Part shown: piece after piece, positions 38,635 through 47,948 of the stretch
Layout of the letters: every line of letters starts with the position of its first letter
How positions within the stretch are numbered: position 1 is the first letter of the stretch
Made by a program: the position numbers and the translations under genes
NCBI RefSeq assembly: GCF_947495925.1
Contig: NZ_CANMAU010000001.1
Coordinates: forward strand, 663,523-727,522
Direction: 5' to 3'
Origin: an uncultured Algibacter sp.
Lineage (GTDB): Bacteria; Bacteroidota; Bacteroidia; Flavobacteriales; Flavobacteriaceae
DNA length: 64,000 bases
The notes under the pieces: generated by a model
Seen by the model: the letters and a program-made list of their open reading frames with translations, nothing else
Database searches by the model: none
Told to the model about the DNA's origin: nothing

Positions 38635-39720
38635 CTATTTACCAAAATACTCTGTCGGCGTTTTTCCGGTTATATCACGAAAAGCTTTATAAAAAGTAGA
38701 CTTAGAACCAAATCCTGATTCTTGAGCAACACCAAAAAGCGTTAAGTTTGAATTTAGTTTACTTTCAACACGCTCCATAAAATCTTTGACACGATAGTAA
38801 TTTACCCATTCAAAAAAATTATAGCCAAAACCTTCATTAACTATTCGGGATACATCTGGCTCTGAAATTTGGGTCATATTAGCTATATCTTTTCGGGTTA
38901 GTTTACTATTTAAATATGGCCTTTGCTCTAACATGAGAAGTTCTAGTTGTTGCTTTAGCCTAGAGACATCTGATTTTTCGAGTTTTGAGGAGCTATATTT
39001 TTCCAATGTTTCCTCTAAATAAAACTGATTAGGGTTTTGTAATAGGCTATAGGCAATAAAACAAATAGTTAAAGATAGTACGCCCCAAAACATACCATAA
39101 TCAAACAAAGATGGTGCGTTAAAAACAGTACTTTTTATAAAATAGAATATCCAAAAGGCATATCCTAAACCTAAAATTGCCAAAAACCTTATATAATATT
39201 TGCTCTCTACTTGAAAACTTAATCGATTGTTAATTTTACTAAAAAACTTTTTTGTAATAACTATTGAAGACACATAGTAAACTAAATGATACAGGATAAT
39301 AATACCCATAAATATGTTGAAAAACCGTATGGTCTCTTCAGATTGAAAAGTCTCCTTAATATTCGGGTTAGGATTTAAAAGACCTAAAATAATGAATCCA
39401 CTTTGAATCAGTGAAGGGATAAAATGTAACCACCCATATCTGCTAGGTTTTAATTTAAACTGATCTTTTAAATATAAAAAATAGCTAACTGGTAATGTAT
39501 AAAGTACAATATCGGCTATTCCCATCCAAGTAGGATTTCCGCCATTTAAAAACTCAACATAGCTAAACCTTCCCGTTTGACCAATGGTAAGAAACACAAT
39601 TAACAATACAAGAAAACGATTTTTTTTATTGCGAAGTTTTGGTGTACTTAATATTATGAGCAGTAAAAATATACCCTGCAGAATTCCAAAAATTATCAAC
39701 CATTCAAAAGCCTTAGTCAT
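38635..39720 (-). CDS. Membrane-anchored AraC-family regulator
   Basis: 361 residues. The first 230 are seven or eight hydrophobic helices (MTKAFEWLIIFGILQGIF onward); residues 260-361 are an AraC double helix-turn-helix (LTRKDIANMTQISEPDVSRI, then FGVAQESGFGSKSTFYKAFR and TGKTPTEYFGK). The cytoplasmic DNA-binding tail on a membrane sensor is common in Flavobacteriaceae. It is 79 nt downstream of the SRPBCC gene on the same strand, its likely target or partner. Confidence 0.88.
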   Translation of the reverse strand: MTKAFEWLIIFGILQGIFLLLIILSTPKLRNKKNRFLVLLIVFLTIGQTGRFSYVEFLNGGNPTWMGIADIVLYTLPVSYFLYLKDQFKLKPSRYGWLHFIPSLIQSGFIILGLLNPNPNIKETFQSEETIRFFNIFMGIIILYHLVYYVSSIVITKKFFSKINNRLSFQVESKYYIRFLAILGLGYAFWIFYFIKSTVFNAPSLFDYGMFWGVLSLTICFIAYSLLQNPNQFYLEETLEKYSSSKLEKSDVSRLKQQLELLMLEQRPYLNSKLTRKDIANMTQISEPDVSRIVNEGFGYNFFEWVNYYRVKDFMERVESKLNSNLTLFGVAQESGFGSKSTFYKAFRDITGKTPTEYFGK

Positions 39721-39799
39721 GATTTAAGTTAATTTATTTCAAATTAAAGAATAATAATTGAGGCTAGCATACTTTTGCCCACCTCAATTAATTAAATCA

Positions 39800-40315
39800 T
39801 TATTTATTAGCTGCTATAGCAACTTTACCAATAAAATCTTTAAACCCATATTCGGTAGCTCCACGAAACTGATCTTCAGTATACCTTGGGTTTTCAATAA
39901 AAGAGATGTAATTTGTGGACCAAACCACCTTAGATTTATTGGCCCCTAAATCAACAACTTTAAATGTGTTAACCATACCTTTTGCAGGAGCACCTTCAAT
40001 AACGGCATAACTGTATGAACGCTCAGCATCGTTAAACTTTACAATTTTTTCTTTCACATAAAAACTGTTTTCATTGCCATAACATACCCGTTCACCTCCT
40101 ACGCCATGTTTACCAGTCCAAACTACTTTATCAATTGCAGGAGAGTATTTATCAACATCATCCATTTGCTTCAGCACCTTCCATATTTTATCGGCTGAGA
40201 CGTCTACCACCTCATTTACCGTTATTTTTGCGCCAGAATCCTGCGCATTAATTACGTTTGCTGAAAAAGTTAGGATTGAGGTTAATACCATTAAAATTAC
40301 ATTTTTTGTTTTCAT
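39800..40315 (-). CDS. Secreted SRPBCC-family protein
   Basis: 171 residues with a signal peptide ending NVINAQ. The rest is a START-like (SRPBCC / polyketide cyclase) fold that holds a hydrophobic ligand: VNEVVDVSADKIWKVLKQMD, VVWTGKHGVGGERVC, and the C-terminal helix EYGFKDFIGKVA. Secretion is unusual for the family, and the ligand is unknown. It is flanked by two membrane AraC regulators and has the best-formed Bacteroidota promoter in the window. Confidence 0.83.
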   Translation of the reverse strand: MKTKNVILMVLTSILTFSANVINAQDSGAKITVNEVVDVSADKIWKVLKQMDDVDKYSPAIDKVVWTGKHGVGGERVCYGNENSFYVKEKIVKFNDAERSYSYAVIEGAPAKGMVNTFKVVDLGANKSKVVWSTNYISFIENPRYTEDQFRGATEYGFKDFIGKVAIAANK

Positions 40316-40366
40316 TTTTAAAAGTTTAATATTTATAAAATTCTTACTGAAGAATTAACTTCGCCG

Positions 40367-40402
40367 CAAACCTATAACTGAAGAATAAAGCAACCAAAAA
40401 AT
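40367..40402 (-). promoter_or_regulatory. Promoter of the SRPBCC gene
   Basis: On the minus strand TTTTTTG (40402-40396) is followed after 21 nt by TAGGTTTG (40374-40367), fitting the TTG / TAnnTTTG pattern. The ATG lies about 52 nt downstream. Confidence 0.55.
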
Positions 40403-40417
40403 CGAGTATGAGAGAGG

Positions 40418-40438
40418 TTCGACTTCTGAAATCGAACT
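40418..40438. promoter_or_regulatory. 21-nt imperfect palindrome before the SRPBCC promoter
   Basis: GTTCGAcTTCtGAAaTCGAAC reads the same on both strands except at two bases around the centre. It lies 16 nt upstream of the -33 box, where an activator would bind. The divergent and downstream AraC proteins are candidates. Confidence 0.45.
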
Positions 40439-40598
40439 ATTTTAAACTAAAAATGGGATGTTTTAGAACATAAAACTATGGTTATGTAAAAATTAAAAGC
40501 ATCCTTATAACTCAATAAACATATTGCTATTTACACTTCTTCAAGCAAAACTTGGAACATTTTCCATGGCTAATCTTTACTTACCAAAAGGATTCAAG

Positions 40599-40766
40599 AT
40601 GTATAAAATTCTTCATATAAACCAAAAAACGTTCTACTTAGTTGATGAGTACTCTTATCAAAAGAAGATGGGGAAAAACGTAAATATTATGCGTCTTGGT
40701 CTAAAAAAATATATTGAAAAAGGAGAGACTAATAAACTTAATTCCAGAATTCAATTAGTATTTTAA
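40599..40766 (+). CDS. Small hypothetical protein
   Basis: Not recognised. 55 basic residues beginning MYKILHINQKTFYLVDEYS, no signal peptide. AAAGGA seven bases before the ATG could be a ribosome binding site. An in-frame ATG at 40566 and a TTG at 40524 would extend it to 80 residues. It ends 32 nt before the AraC gene. It may be a chance frame. Confidence 0.35.
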   Translation: MYKILHINQKTFYLVDEYSYQKKMGKNVNIMRLGLKKYIEKGETNKLNSRIQLVF

Positions 40767-40777
40767 ATTGTTAAGTC

Positions 40778-40785
40778 TACTTTTG
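40778..40785 (+). promoter_or_regulatory. Putative -7 box before the AraC gene at 40799
   Basis: TACTTTTG fits TAnnTTTG. It is only 13 nt before the first ATG, so the transcript would be almost leaderless or begin translation at 40805. Confidence 0.3.
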
Positions 40786-40798
40786 TTATTCCAATTTC

Positions 40799-41917
40799 AT
40801 GCCCATGAAACTCATAGCAGATTTTATAATTATTACGGGAATCGTTTTAAATGTATTTGTTTTGTTAGGTCTTTTTAAAATAAAAACTAAGCAAACACCT
40901 CATAAGATTCTTATTATTCTTTGGGCTTTTGTGTTAGTTTCATTGGTGCATTTTTATGGAAGACTACATAGTATTGATTTACTTTATATTCTCACGTTTA
41001 TTTTTGCTAATGGCGTTAGATTGTTTTTAGCTCCTTTAATTTATGTGTATATTAAATCTATTTTTCGCCCCTACAAATCGTTATTCAGAAAGAATCTGAT
41101 TCATTTTGTACCATTTACACTCTATTTCATTGTTTATATTATTCCTTCGGTTGTAAATCACATTGGGGAAAGAAAATTTTTTACGCATTTATCCTTTATT
41201 GATAACGATTATACACAAGGGCTTTTTCAAGACACCATAAGTCTTTTTTACTTAGTATTATCACTACGCCTTTTTTATAGTGCCAAAAACAATATCAAAC
41301 AACAGTATTCCAATATTAGCAATAAGGATTTTTTATGGATCAGAAATTTTGTGCTTTGCTTTTTAATCGTAATTCTGTTTGATGTATTACTCATTTTTTC
41401 TGCAATGCTTTTTAATTTAAATGCGGCTGAACTGGCATATGTTACCGTAGTTGTTTTGGTCATTTCAATGCTATATTTAGGATATTATGGCTTAACGCAA
41501 TCCACCATTTTTCTGCCCAATTTTTTAACCGCTAATTTGAATAAACCTAAAAAGGGCGACACTCATGAGTTAAAAGCTCTCAAAGAAAAATTAGAACGCG
41601 CTTTACATACAGACAAGCATTTTTTAATTCCAGAACTAACCCTTAGTGAATTAGCCATACAAGTAAACATTCCTGAACGCAAATTATCTAATGTCATAAA
41701 CGATACAATGCATACTACTTTTTACGATTTAATTAATTCACTTAGAGTTGAAGAAGCTAAATCAAAGCTAAAATCTGAAGCCGTTGATAAATACTCCATA
41801 ACGGGTATTGCTAAAATTTGTGGCTTTAATTCAAAAAGTAGTTTCTATAGAATTTTTAAAAAAGAAACAGGATTAACACCAACTCAATTCAAAAATAATG
41901 TCAATAAAATGTCCTAA
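40799..41917 (+). CDS. Membrane-anchored AraC-family regulator
   Basis: 372 residues. Seven or eight transmembrane helices to about 235, then an AraC DNA-binding domain at the C-terminus (LTLSELAIQVNIPERKLSNV, ISSFYRIFKKETG-like end with ITGIAKICGFNSKSSFYRIF and TGLTPTQFKNN). Same architecture as the minus-strand gene at 38635 but clearly a separate paralogue. ATG 40799 or 40805 are both possible. It precedes the M61-amidohydrolase gene by 100 nt and may control it. Confidence 0.88.
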   Translation: MPMKLIADFIIITGIVLNVFVLLGLFKIKTKQTPHKILIILWAFVLVSLVHFYGRLHSIDLLYILTFIFANGVRLFLAPLIYVYIKSIFRPYKSLFRKNLIHFVPFTLYFIVYIIPSVVNHIGERKFFTHLSFIDNDYTQGLFQDTISLFYLVLSLRLFYSAKNNIKQQYSNISNKDFLWIRNFVLCFLIVILFDVLLIFSAMLFNLNAAELAYVTVVVLVISMLYLGYYGLTQSTIFLPNFLTANLNKPKKGDTHELKALKEKLERALHTDKHFLIPELTLSELAIQVNIPERKLSNVINDTMHTTFYDLINSLRVEEAKSKLKSEAVDKYSITGIAKICGFNSKSSFYRIFKKETGLTPTQFKNNVNKMS

Positions 41918-42017
41918 TGCGTGTATTGGGACTTATTTTTCTGTTTTGATAATCTTAATTTTGTAATAAAGTTAAATTTTTGCTATAACTAATCATATAA
42001 TGACAAACCAAAACTAA

Positions 42018-44924
42018 ATGAGAGCCTTTTTTCAAATTCCTGTAATTATAATATTCCTTCTGTGTTTTTCTGTTTCAGAAGCCAAAAACCACCCACCAAA
42101 AGAATCTCCTCTAATCTCTGGTACTATTGACCTAAGTCAAGTTGTTGACGATATGGTACCTGTTACCATAAATGTTATTGGCTTGGAAAGCAAATCTATT
42201 ATATACAGACTCCCAAAAGTGGTTCAAGGTACTTACGCCATCAGCGATTTTGGAAGATTCGTTCATCATTTTAAAGCATTTGATAAAAAAGGAAAAGAAC
42301 TCAAGGTTTCTCGATCAGACACTAACTCTTGGGTAATAGATAAAGCAAAAAAATTATCTAAAATCACTTATTTCATTCAAGATACCTACGACCTAAAAGA
42401 AGGTGAGTTTGATAATATTCCTCAGTTTCCTGCTGGTACAAATATAGATCCAGATAATTATGTTTTAAATCTACATGGTTTCATTGGCTATTTCAATGGT
42501 TTAGAAAACAGCAACTACAATCTAAAAATTAGTGCTCCTGAAACCTATAAATATGCCACGGCATTACCATTAGAATCTAGCTCAAAAGATACTGAAAAAC
42601 AAGTAGTTACAAATAATTTCTTTGCATTACGATATTTTGATTTAATAGATAACCCTATCATGTATGGTCATATTGATATTGAAACATTCAAAATTGATAA
42701 TATTGAAATTGTAATAAGCACATACTCCCCAAACAATATTTATACATCCAAAGAGATAAAAGAAGTGGTCGAAAACACCATGAAATCTCAAATAAATTAT
42801 TTAAAAAGTTTTGGGACTACCACATCAAGGTACGACATTCAAATTTATTTTTTTGATGGTGTAAAAATTTCACCTAAAGATTATGGCGCATTGGAGCATC
42901 ATACATCTACGGTTATGGTAATGCCTGAAAACACAAATAAAGAAGAACTCTATGGTGACTTAAAATATTTTATATCTCATGAATTCTTTCACACAATAAC
43001 GCCATTGAGCATACATTCTGAAGATATACATGATTTTAATTACCACAATCCCAGTTTTTCTAAACATTTGTGGATGTATGAAGGCGTAACAGAATACTTT
43101 TCTAAACTATTCCAAATAGATCAAGGACTTATAACAGAAGAACAATTCTACAACATTATTTCAAGTAAAATAAAGCGTTCAGAACGGTATAATGACGCCA
43201 TGAGTTCAACTGAAATGAGCGAAAATATATTGCTCGAACCATACAGTAAAAATTACCCTAATGTGTATCAAAAAGGAGCTTTAATAGGCATGTGTTTAGA
43301 TATTTTAATTCGAAAAGAAAGTGATGGCGAAAAAAGCTTGCTAACTTTAATGAAAACACTTTCAGAAAAATATGGAAAAAACACGCCTTTTGAAGATGAC
43401 AATTTGTTAGATGAAATCACAAAACTAAGTTATCCATCAGTTGGCGTTTTCTTTAAAAACCATGTAGAAGGAAGCTCTCCGATAAACTATCGAACCTATT
43501 TTGATATGGTAGGTCTAAATTTGGTGGATAATAAAATATCAGTTAATAAAAACAGTACTGATACTCAATTAAAGATAAAGAAACACTGGTTAAACAGGCA
43601 TACAAACACGGTTGTATTTGAACACGTAAATGTCATCCCAATGACAAAAAACGTGGTATTAAAAGACCAATGTGTTATAATAGTTGATGGAAAAATTACA
43701 AGTATAACTTCATCTAAAACAGCTCCAAAATACAATCCTGATACTGCAATAAATGCTACAGACAAATATCTAATTCCGGGCTTATCTGAAATGCATTATC
43801 ATTGGAGAGACACTAAAAGTCCAATTGAAAACGAATTTAAATTACTAATTGCCAATGGAATTACTACTGCCAGAAACATGGCCGAATACGGAGGGCAAGA
43901 TCATATAGCAATAAGAAAAAAAACGAAGAACGGAGATATTTTAGGGCCTAACTATTTTACAACAGGTCCGTATCTAGGTTATGAGCAATTAAAAACATTT
44001 GAGGATATAGAGCGTGTTGTTAAAACGCATAAGGAAAAAAAATATGACTTTTTAAAAATTGGTGATGGTGTGGATATTCCAAAAGATAATTACTTGAAAT
44101 TACTTGATGAAGCTTATAAACATGGAATAACTGTAATTGGTCATGGTCAACATAATTTACCCTTGGAATATTCACTTAGAATGAAATCGATTGAGCATGT
44201 TGAAGAGTTCATTTATATATTTCAAGAAGAAAATGTATATGAAAAAGTAGATAATTTCGAAAACTCCAAAATCTTAGTCAACGATATAGAGTTCCTAAAC
44301 AATGCAGCACGAGAAATAAAAGAAAGTGGTTTGTACGTTGTACCAACCTTAGTCATTTTTGAAATGATTTTACAATATTTTGATGAGCAGAAATTTGAAG
44401 CATTACAAAAGCATCCTGAATCCAATTATTTAACACGAGGTGAATACGAAAATTATTTAACTGAAAAAAACCATTATAGAGCAGAGCTTTTAGGTAAAAA
44501 AATAGTTGGAATTGATTCGGATGAGTTTTTTAAAAAGTTCTTTGTATGGATGAAAAAATTCACCAAAGTTTTAAACGATCACCAAGTACCTTTACTTACT
44601 GGCAGTGATACTTTTGGCATGGTAGTTCCAGGCTTTTCCATTCATAAAGAATTTGAGTTTTTACAAGAATCGGGTTTAAGACCTTATGAAATATTGAAGG
44701 CCAGTACGGTAAATGCCTCTAGATATTTAGGTAGTATTTCTATGGAAGGTACGATTACTGAAGGCAAAAATGCTAATCTAGTTTTATTAAACAAAAACCC
44801 ACTAAAAGATATCAAGAATACAAAAAGTATAGAAGGTGTTATTTTAAAAGGGCAATGGTTAAATAGAGCCCAATTAGATTTGTTTTTAGAAGAAGTAGCT
44901 CATTATAATAGCGTAAAACACTAG
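42018..44924 (+). CDS. M61 aminopeptidase fused to a metal-dependent amidohydrolase
   Basis: 968 residues with an N-terminal signal peptide, so periplasmic or exported. Residues 35-500 match the M61 glycyl aminopeptidase family: zinc motif HEFFH at 321-325 and third ligand Glu355 in WMYEGVTEY. Residues 530-968 form an amidohydrolase of the imidazolonepropionase/prolidase-like type: His593 and His595 (EMHYHW), Lys680 (DFLKIGDG, likely carboxylated), His709, His727 and Asp864 (LLTGSDTFG). Both active sites are complete. The PDZ domain that usually closes M61 proteins is missing. A two-step peptidase is suggested; the substrate is unknown. Confidence 0.85.
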   Translation: MRAFFQIPVIIIFLLCFSVSEAKNHPPKESPLISGTIDLSQVVDDMVPVTINVIGLESKSIIYRLPKVVQGTYAISDFGRFVHHFKAFDKKGKELKVSRSDTNSWVIDKAKKLSKITYFIQDTYDLKEGEFDNIPQFPAGTNIDPDNYVLNLHGFIGYFNGLENSNYNLKISAPETYKYATALPLESSSKDTEKQVVTNNFFALRYFDLIDNPIMYGHIDIETFKIDNIEIVISTYSPNNIYTSKEIKEVVENTMKSQINYLKSFGTTTSRYDIQIYFFDGVKISPKDYGALEHHTSTVMVMPENTNKEELYGDLKYFISHEFFHTITPLSIHSEDIHDFNYHNPSFSKHLWMYEGVTEYFSKLFQIDQGLITEEQFYNIISSKIKRSERYNDAMSSTEMSENILLEPYSKNYPNVYQKGALIGMCLDILIRKESDGEKSLLTLMKTLSEKYGKNTPFEDDNLLDEITKLSYPSVGVFFKNHVEGSSPINYRTYFDMVGLNLVDNKISVNKNSTDTQLKIKKHWLNRHTNTVVFEHVNVIPMTKNVVLKDQCVIIVDGKITSITSSKTAPKYNPDTAINATDKYLIPGLSEMHYHWRDTKSPIENEFKLLIANGITTARNMAEYGGQDHIAIRKKTKNGDILGPNYFTTGPYLGYEQLKTFEDIERVVKTHKEKKYDFLKIGDGVDIPKDNYLKLLDEAYKHGITVIGHGQHNLPLEYSLRMKSIEHVEEFIYIFQEENVYEKVDNFENSKILVNDIEFLNNAAREIKESGLYVVPTLVIFEMILQYFDEQKFEALQKHPESNYLTRGEYENYLTEKNHYRAELLGKKIVGIDSDEFFKKFFVWMKKFTKVLNDHQVPLLTGSDTFGMVVPGFSIHKEFEFLQESGLRPYEILKASTVNASRYLGSISMEGTITEGKNANLVLLNKNPLKDIKNTKSIEGVILKGQWLNRAQLDLFLEEVAHYNSVKH

Positions 44925-44959
44925 TATTCAAAACAAACAAAACTATACCTATAGTTACA

Positions 44960-45754
44960 TTATTTTAAACCACTCAACACCAAAACAGGTGTTTTAATAA
45001 AAAAGTCTTTTTTCAAAATGGTATTTTTTTCCCATTTCTTGGCGAAAAACCCGCGTTTGCGTCTAACAACACAGAGCATATCTGGATTATGTGATTGAAA
45101 ATGTTCTAGCACACCTTGAAAAGTTGTGGCATTAACAGATTCAGTAGTATTTCTTAATATCGCATTTAGCTCTTCATTTACATCAAAATCGCCTTCTCTA
45201 TGATATGGCGTTTTTACTAATAATAAGTCAACAGTAGTGTTAAAATTGTTCTGAATATCTTTAAGAGGCTGCAGCACGTTTTCTTTTTTAATAATAGCAG
45301 ATTTAATAGCCATTAAAATATTTGTTGGTTTAGTAAACTTATAACCCTCAGGAACTATTAAAGCAGGCACGTCCATCTGTTTTACTATTTTTCCCGATGT
45401 TTTACCTAAATAAACTTCATCTTTAATAGAATTAGTTCGAGGTTCTACCAAAACCAAGTCAATATCTGCCGCTTTACATGCTAATTCTAAAGTATCAATA
45501 AGCTCCCCTTTTAATACTTTTACAGTAATGTCCACACCTCTAGTATCAATTTGCGAAACCAAATTATTTAAAAATTCAACACTTTCACGCTCTATAATCT
45601 TATCAACTTTCACCAAGGTCCCCGCTTTAGTATACACGTTGTAAACCTGAACTATAAAAAGCTTTGCGTCAAACGCATCTGCAAAATCAACAGCATACTG
45701 TAAATGGCTTAATGCATTTTTTGATGATCCTACTGGAACTAAAATATTCTTCAT
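44960..45754 (-). CDS. Universal stress protein, tandem UspA domains
   Basis: 264 residues with two UspA-like halves (1-140 and 145-264). The first starts MKNILVPVGSSKNALSHLQYA and ends GKTSGKIVKQMDVPALIVPE, near an ATP-binding Usp consensus. The second is degenerate. These cytoplasmic proteins respond to growth arrest and oxidative stress. It is convergent with the M61 fusion gene; AACTATA/TATAGTT (44941-44956) in the short gap may act as a weak terminator. Confidence 0.85.
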   Translation of the reverse strand: MKNILVPVGSSKNALSHLQYAVDFADAFDAKLFIVQVYNVYTKAGTLVKVDKIIERESVEFLNNLVSQIDTRGVDITVKVLKGELIDTLELACKAADIDLVLVEPRTNSIKDEVYLGKTSGKIVKQMDVPALIVPEGYKFTKPTNILMAIKSAIIKKENVLQPLKDIQNNFNTTVDLLLVKTPYHREGDFDVNEELNAILRNTTESVNATTFQGVLEHFQSHNPDMLCVVRRKRGFFAKKWEKNTILKKDFFIKTPVLVLSGLK

Positions 45755-45812
45755 AATGGTAAAGTTTAAAGCTAAATTTACAATAAATTTGATGCAAAAG
45801 TAAATTATTTAA

Positions 45813-46313
45813 ATGATTCGCAAGGCTGTACCAAGTGATATTCAAAATATTCTAGAAATTACAAAGGCTTGCGCTGCTGATATGATTACTAAAAACATCT
45901 TCCAATGGAATGCGTTTTACCCTAATAAAACACCTTTTATTAAGGATTTAGAAAGAGATGAATTATACGTTATACAAATTGCAAACAAAATTTTAGGATG
46001 CATTACCATTTCTACTGTGATGGATGAAGAATATATTCCTGTTTCGTGGCTTACAAGCAATGAAAACAATATTTACATTCACCGTTTAGCTGTACACCCA
46101 AAAAGTCAAAGTAAGGGTTATGCACAAAAGCTTATGGCTTTTGATGAAAATCAAGCCATAGAAAAAAACTGCAAATCCATAAGACTTGATACTTTTTCTC
46201 AAAACCAGAGAAACCAGAAGTTTTACACACAACGGGGCTATAAAAAATTAGGCTGTATTTATTTCCCAAAACAAAGTGAGCATCCTTTTTACTGTTATGA
46301 ACTCGTCCTGTGA
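45813..46313 (+). CDS. GNAT-family N-acetyltransferase
   Basis: 166 residues. The acetyl-CoA loop is seen in IHRLAVHPKSQSKGYAQKLM (Q-x-x-G-Y/A type), and the C-terminal FYTQRGYKKLG strand is typical. The acceptor cannot be predicted. Its stop codon overlaps the GTG start of the MATE gene by four bases, so the two are translationally coupled; joint action on a toxic amine or drug is a possible reading. Confidence 0.87.
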   Translation: MIRKAVPSDIQNILEITKACAADMITKNIFQWNAFYPNKTPFIKDLERDELYVIQIANKILGCITISTVMDEEYIPVSWLTSNENNIYIHRLAVHPKSQSKGYAQKLMAFDENQAIEKNCKSIRLDTFSQNQRNQKFYTQRGYKKLGCIYFPKQSEHPFYCYELVL

Positions 46314-47644
46314 GCACCAATATAAGTTTAAAACATATAAACAAATTAGCCATTCCCGCATTAATCTCTGGGGTATCTGAACCTATATTATCTTTAACCG
46401 ATGCCGCTATTGTTGGGAATATTTCAATCAACGCCACAGAATCTTTAGCAGCAATTGGCATTGTAACCACTTTTATATCCATGCTTATATGGGTATTGGG
46501 GCAAACCAGAAGTGCTATATCATCCATAGTTTCGCAATATGTAGGAGCAAACAAATTGGATAAAATAAAAAACCTACCTGCTCAAGCTATTTTTATTATT
46601 ACTGCACTAAGTGTAGTGATCATTTTTAGTACCTACCCCTTCGCAAAACAAATTTTTAAACTCTATAATGCATCCAATATCATACTAGATTATAGTATTA
46701 TTTACTATAAAATAAGAGTATTAGGCTTTCCGTTTACCCTATTCACAATTGCTATTTTTGGTGCTTTCAGAGGGCTACAAAACACCTATTACCCCATGAT
46801 AATTGCCATGATTGGTGCTGCTTCAAATATTATTTTAGATGTTATTTTGGTTTATGGAATAAAAGATTTTATTACGCCTATGAATATTGAAGGGGCCGCC
46901 TATGCCAGTGTTATTGCACAAATACTAATGGCAGGGTTTTCGATTTATTTCCTATTAAAAAAGACTTCAATACCATTAAAGCCTAGTTTCCCTTTCAATC
47001 CAGAAATAAAGCGGTTTATTTTAATGATTCTAAATCTTTTTATTAGAACCATAGCCCTAAACGTCACCTTATATTTTGCAAGTGCCTTTGCTACAAGCTA
47101 TGGGGCAGAATATATTGCAGCTTACACCATTGCCATAAATTTATGGTTTTTAGGTGCTTTTATAGTAGATGGTTACGCCAGTGCAGGTAATATTTTATCA
47201 GGGAAATTATTTGGAGCAAAAACATATGCAGACCTCATAACATTGAGCAATAAACTTATAAAATATGGTGTTATTATTGGTGTTATTTTGGGTTTATTAG
47301 GAGCTTTATTCTATTATCCTATTGGTCGAATATTTACCAAAGAGCCAGAAGTATTAAACGCTTTCTACAATATATTCTGGATTGTTTTGGTTATGCAACC
47401 CCTATGTACTTTGGCTTTTATTTTCGATGGGATTTTTAAGGGCTTGGGTAAAATGAAGTACTTAAGAAACGTCCTTTTATTTTCAACCTTCATCATATTC
47501 ATACCCATCCTTTTTTTGTTAGATCATCTAGGTTATAAGCTACACGCCATATTTATTGCCATAACTTTTTGGATTATAGCAAGAGGTGTTCCTTTAATTA
47601 TAAAATTTAGGCAACAATTTTTACCACTAGCCCAAAACACTTAA
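46310..47644 (+). CDS. MATE-family efflux transporter
   Basis: 444 residues with 12 hydrophobic helices in two MatE repeats. Early conserved PALISGVSEPILSLTDAAIVG and the second-half SGKLFGAKTY are typical. It exports cationic compounds or drugs across the inner membrane using sodium or proton gradients. The start is a GTG overlapping the upstream GNAT stop (GTGA), the common arrangement for coupled genes. Confidence 0.9.
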   Translation: MSTNISLKHINKLAIPALISGVSEPILSLTDAAIVGNISINATESLAAIGIVTTFISMLIWVLGQTRSAISSIVSQYVGANKLDKIKNLPAQAIFIITALSVVIIFSTYPFAKQIFKLYNASNIILDYSIIYYKIRVLGFPFTLFTIAIFGAFRGLQNTYYPMIIAMIGAASNIILDVILVYGIKDFITPMNIEGAAYASVIAQILMAGFSIYFLLKKTSIPLKPSFPFNPEIKRFILMILNLFIRTIALNVTLYFASAFATSYGAEYIAAYTIAINLWFLGAFIVDGYASAGNILSGKLFGAKTYADLITLSNKLIKYGVIIGVILGLLGALFYYPIGRIFTKEPEVLNAFYNIFWIVLVMQPLCTLAFIFDGIFKGLGKMKYLRNVLLFSTFIIFIPILFLLDHLGYKLHAIFIAITFWIIARGVPLIIKFRQQFLPLAQNT

Positions 47645-47649
47645 CTTTG
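47642..47649 (+). promoter_or_regulatory. Putative -7 box of the small-ORF/queD operon
   Basis: TAACTTTG begins at the MATE stop codon and lies 20 nt before the ATG at 47670. It is identical to the box before purN. Confidence 0.4.
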
Positions 47650-47669
47650 CTTCGTAGCATAAAACCAAA

Positions 47670-47840
47670 ATGAATCTACTTATAACCTATCTTCAAGATA
47701 TAAATATTGAAGAAAAAATTAAAAATGCACCGGATCAGAATTACGAAATTGGTGTGTTTATTGGGTCTATGATTCCTTTTGTTATCCTTGTTGCTCTTGC
47801 TTATTTAATGTACAGATATAATAAAAAAAGAAACCAATAA
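47670..47840 (+). CDS. Tiny single-pass membrane protein (56 residues)
   Basis: Reading MNLLITYLQDINIEEKI..., with one hydrophobic helix about 28-48 (GVFIGSMIPFVILVALAYL) and a basic tail NKKRNQ, so the C-terminus should be cytoplasmic. Unknown function. Real-gene evidence: promoter box upstream, ATG start, 9-nt gap to another tiny membrane ORF, and then queD. Conservation must decide. Confidence 0.5.
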   Translation: MNLLITYLQDINIEEKIKNAPDQNYEIGVFIGSMIPFVILVALAYLMYRYNKKRNQ

Positions 47841-47849
47841 ACAACCATT

Positions 47850-47948
47850 ATGGACCTCATGTCTTTTGTTAGCGGAAACGGATTGTTTCTCCTTTTAGCC
47901 CTAGTTTTAATCATTGTATATTTTGTAAATAAAAGAAAAAGAAGATAA
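47850..47948 (+). CDS. Tiny single-pass membrane protein (32 residues)
   Basis: One hydrophobic helix (GLFLLLALVLIIVYFV) followed by NKRKRR. Its stop overlaps the queD start as TAATG, typical of coupled genes. Unknown function; it resembles the upstream 56-residue protein in layout only. Confidence 0.45.
   Translation: MDLMSFVSGNGLFLLLALVLIIVYFVNKRKRR

Noticed and set aside
46132-46554. Minus-strand frame of 140 residues
   Set aside because: Spans the ends of the GNAT and MATE genes, both with clear family motifs on the plus strand.
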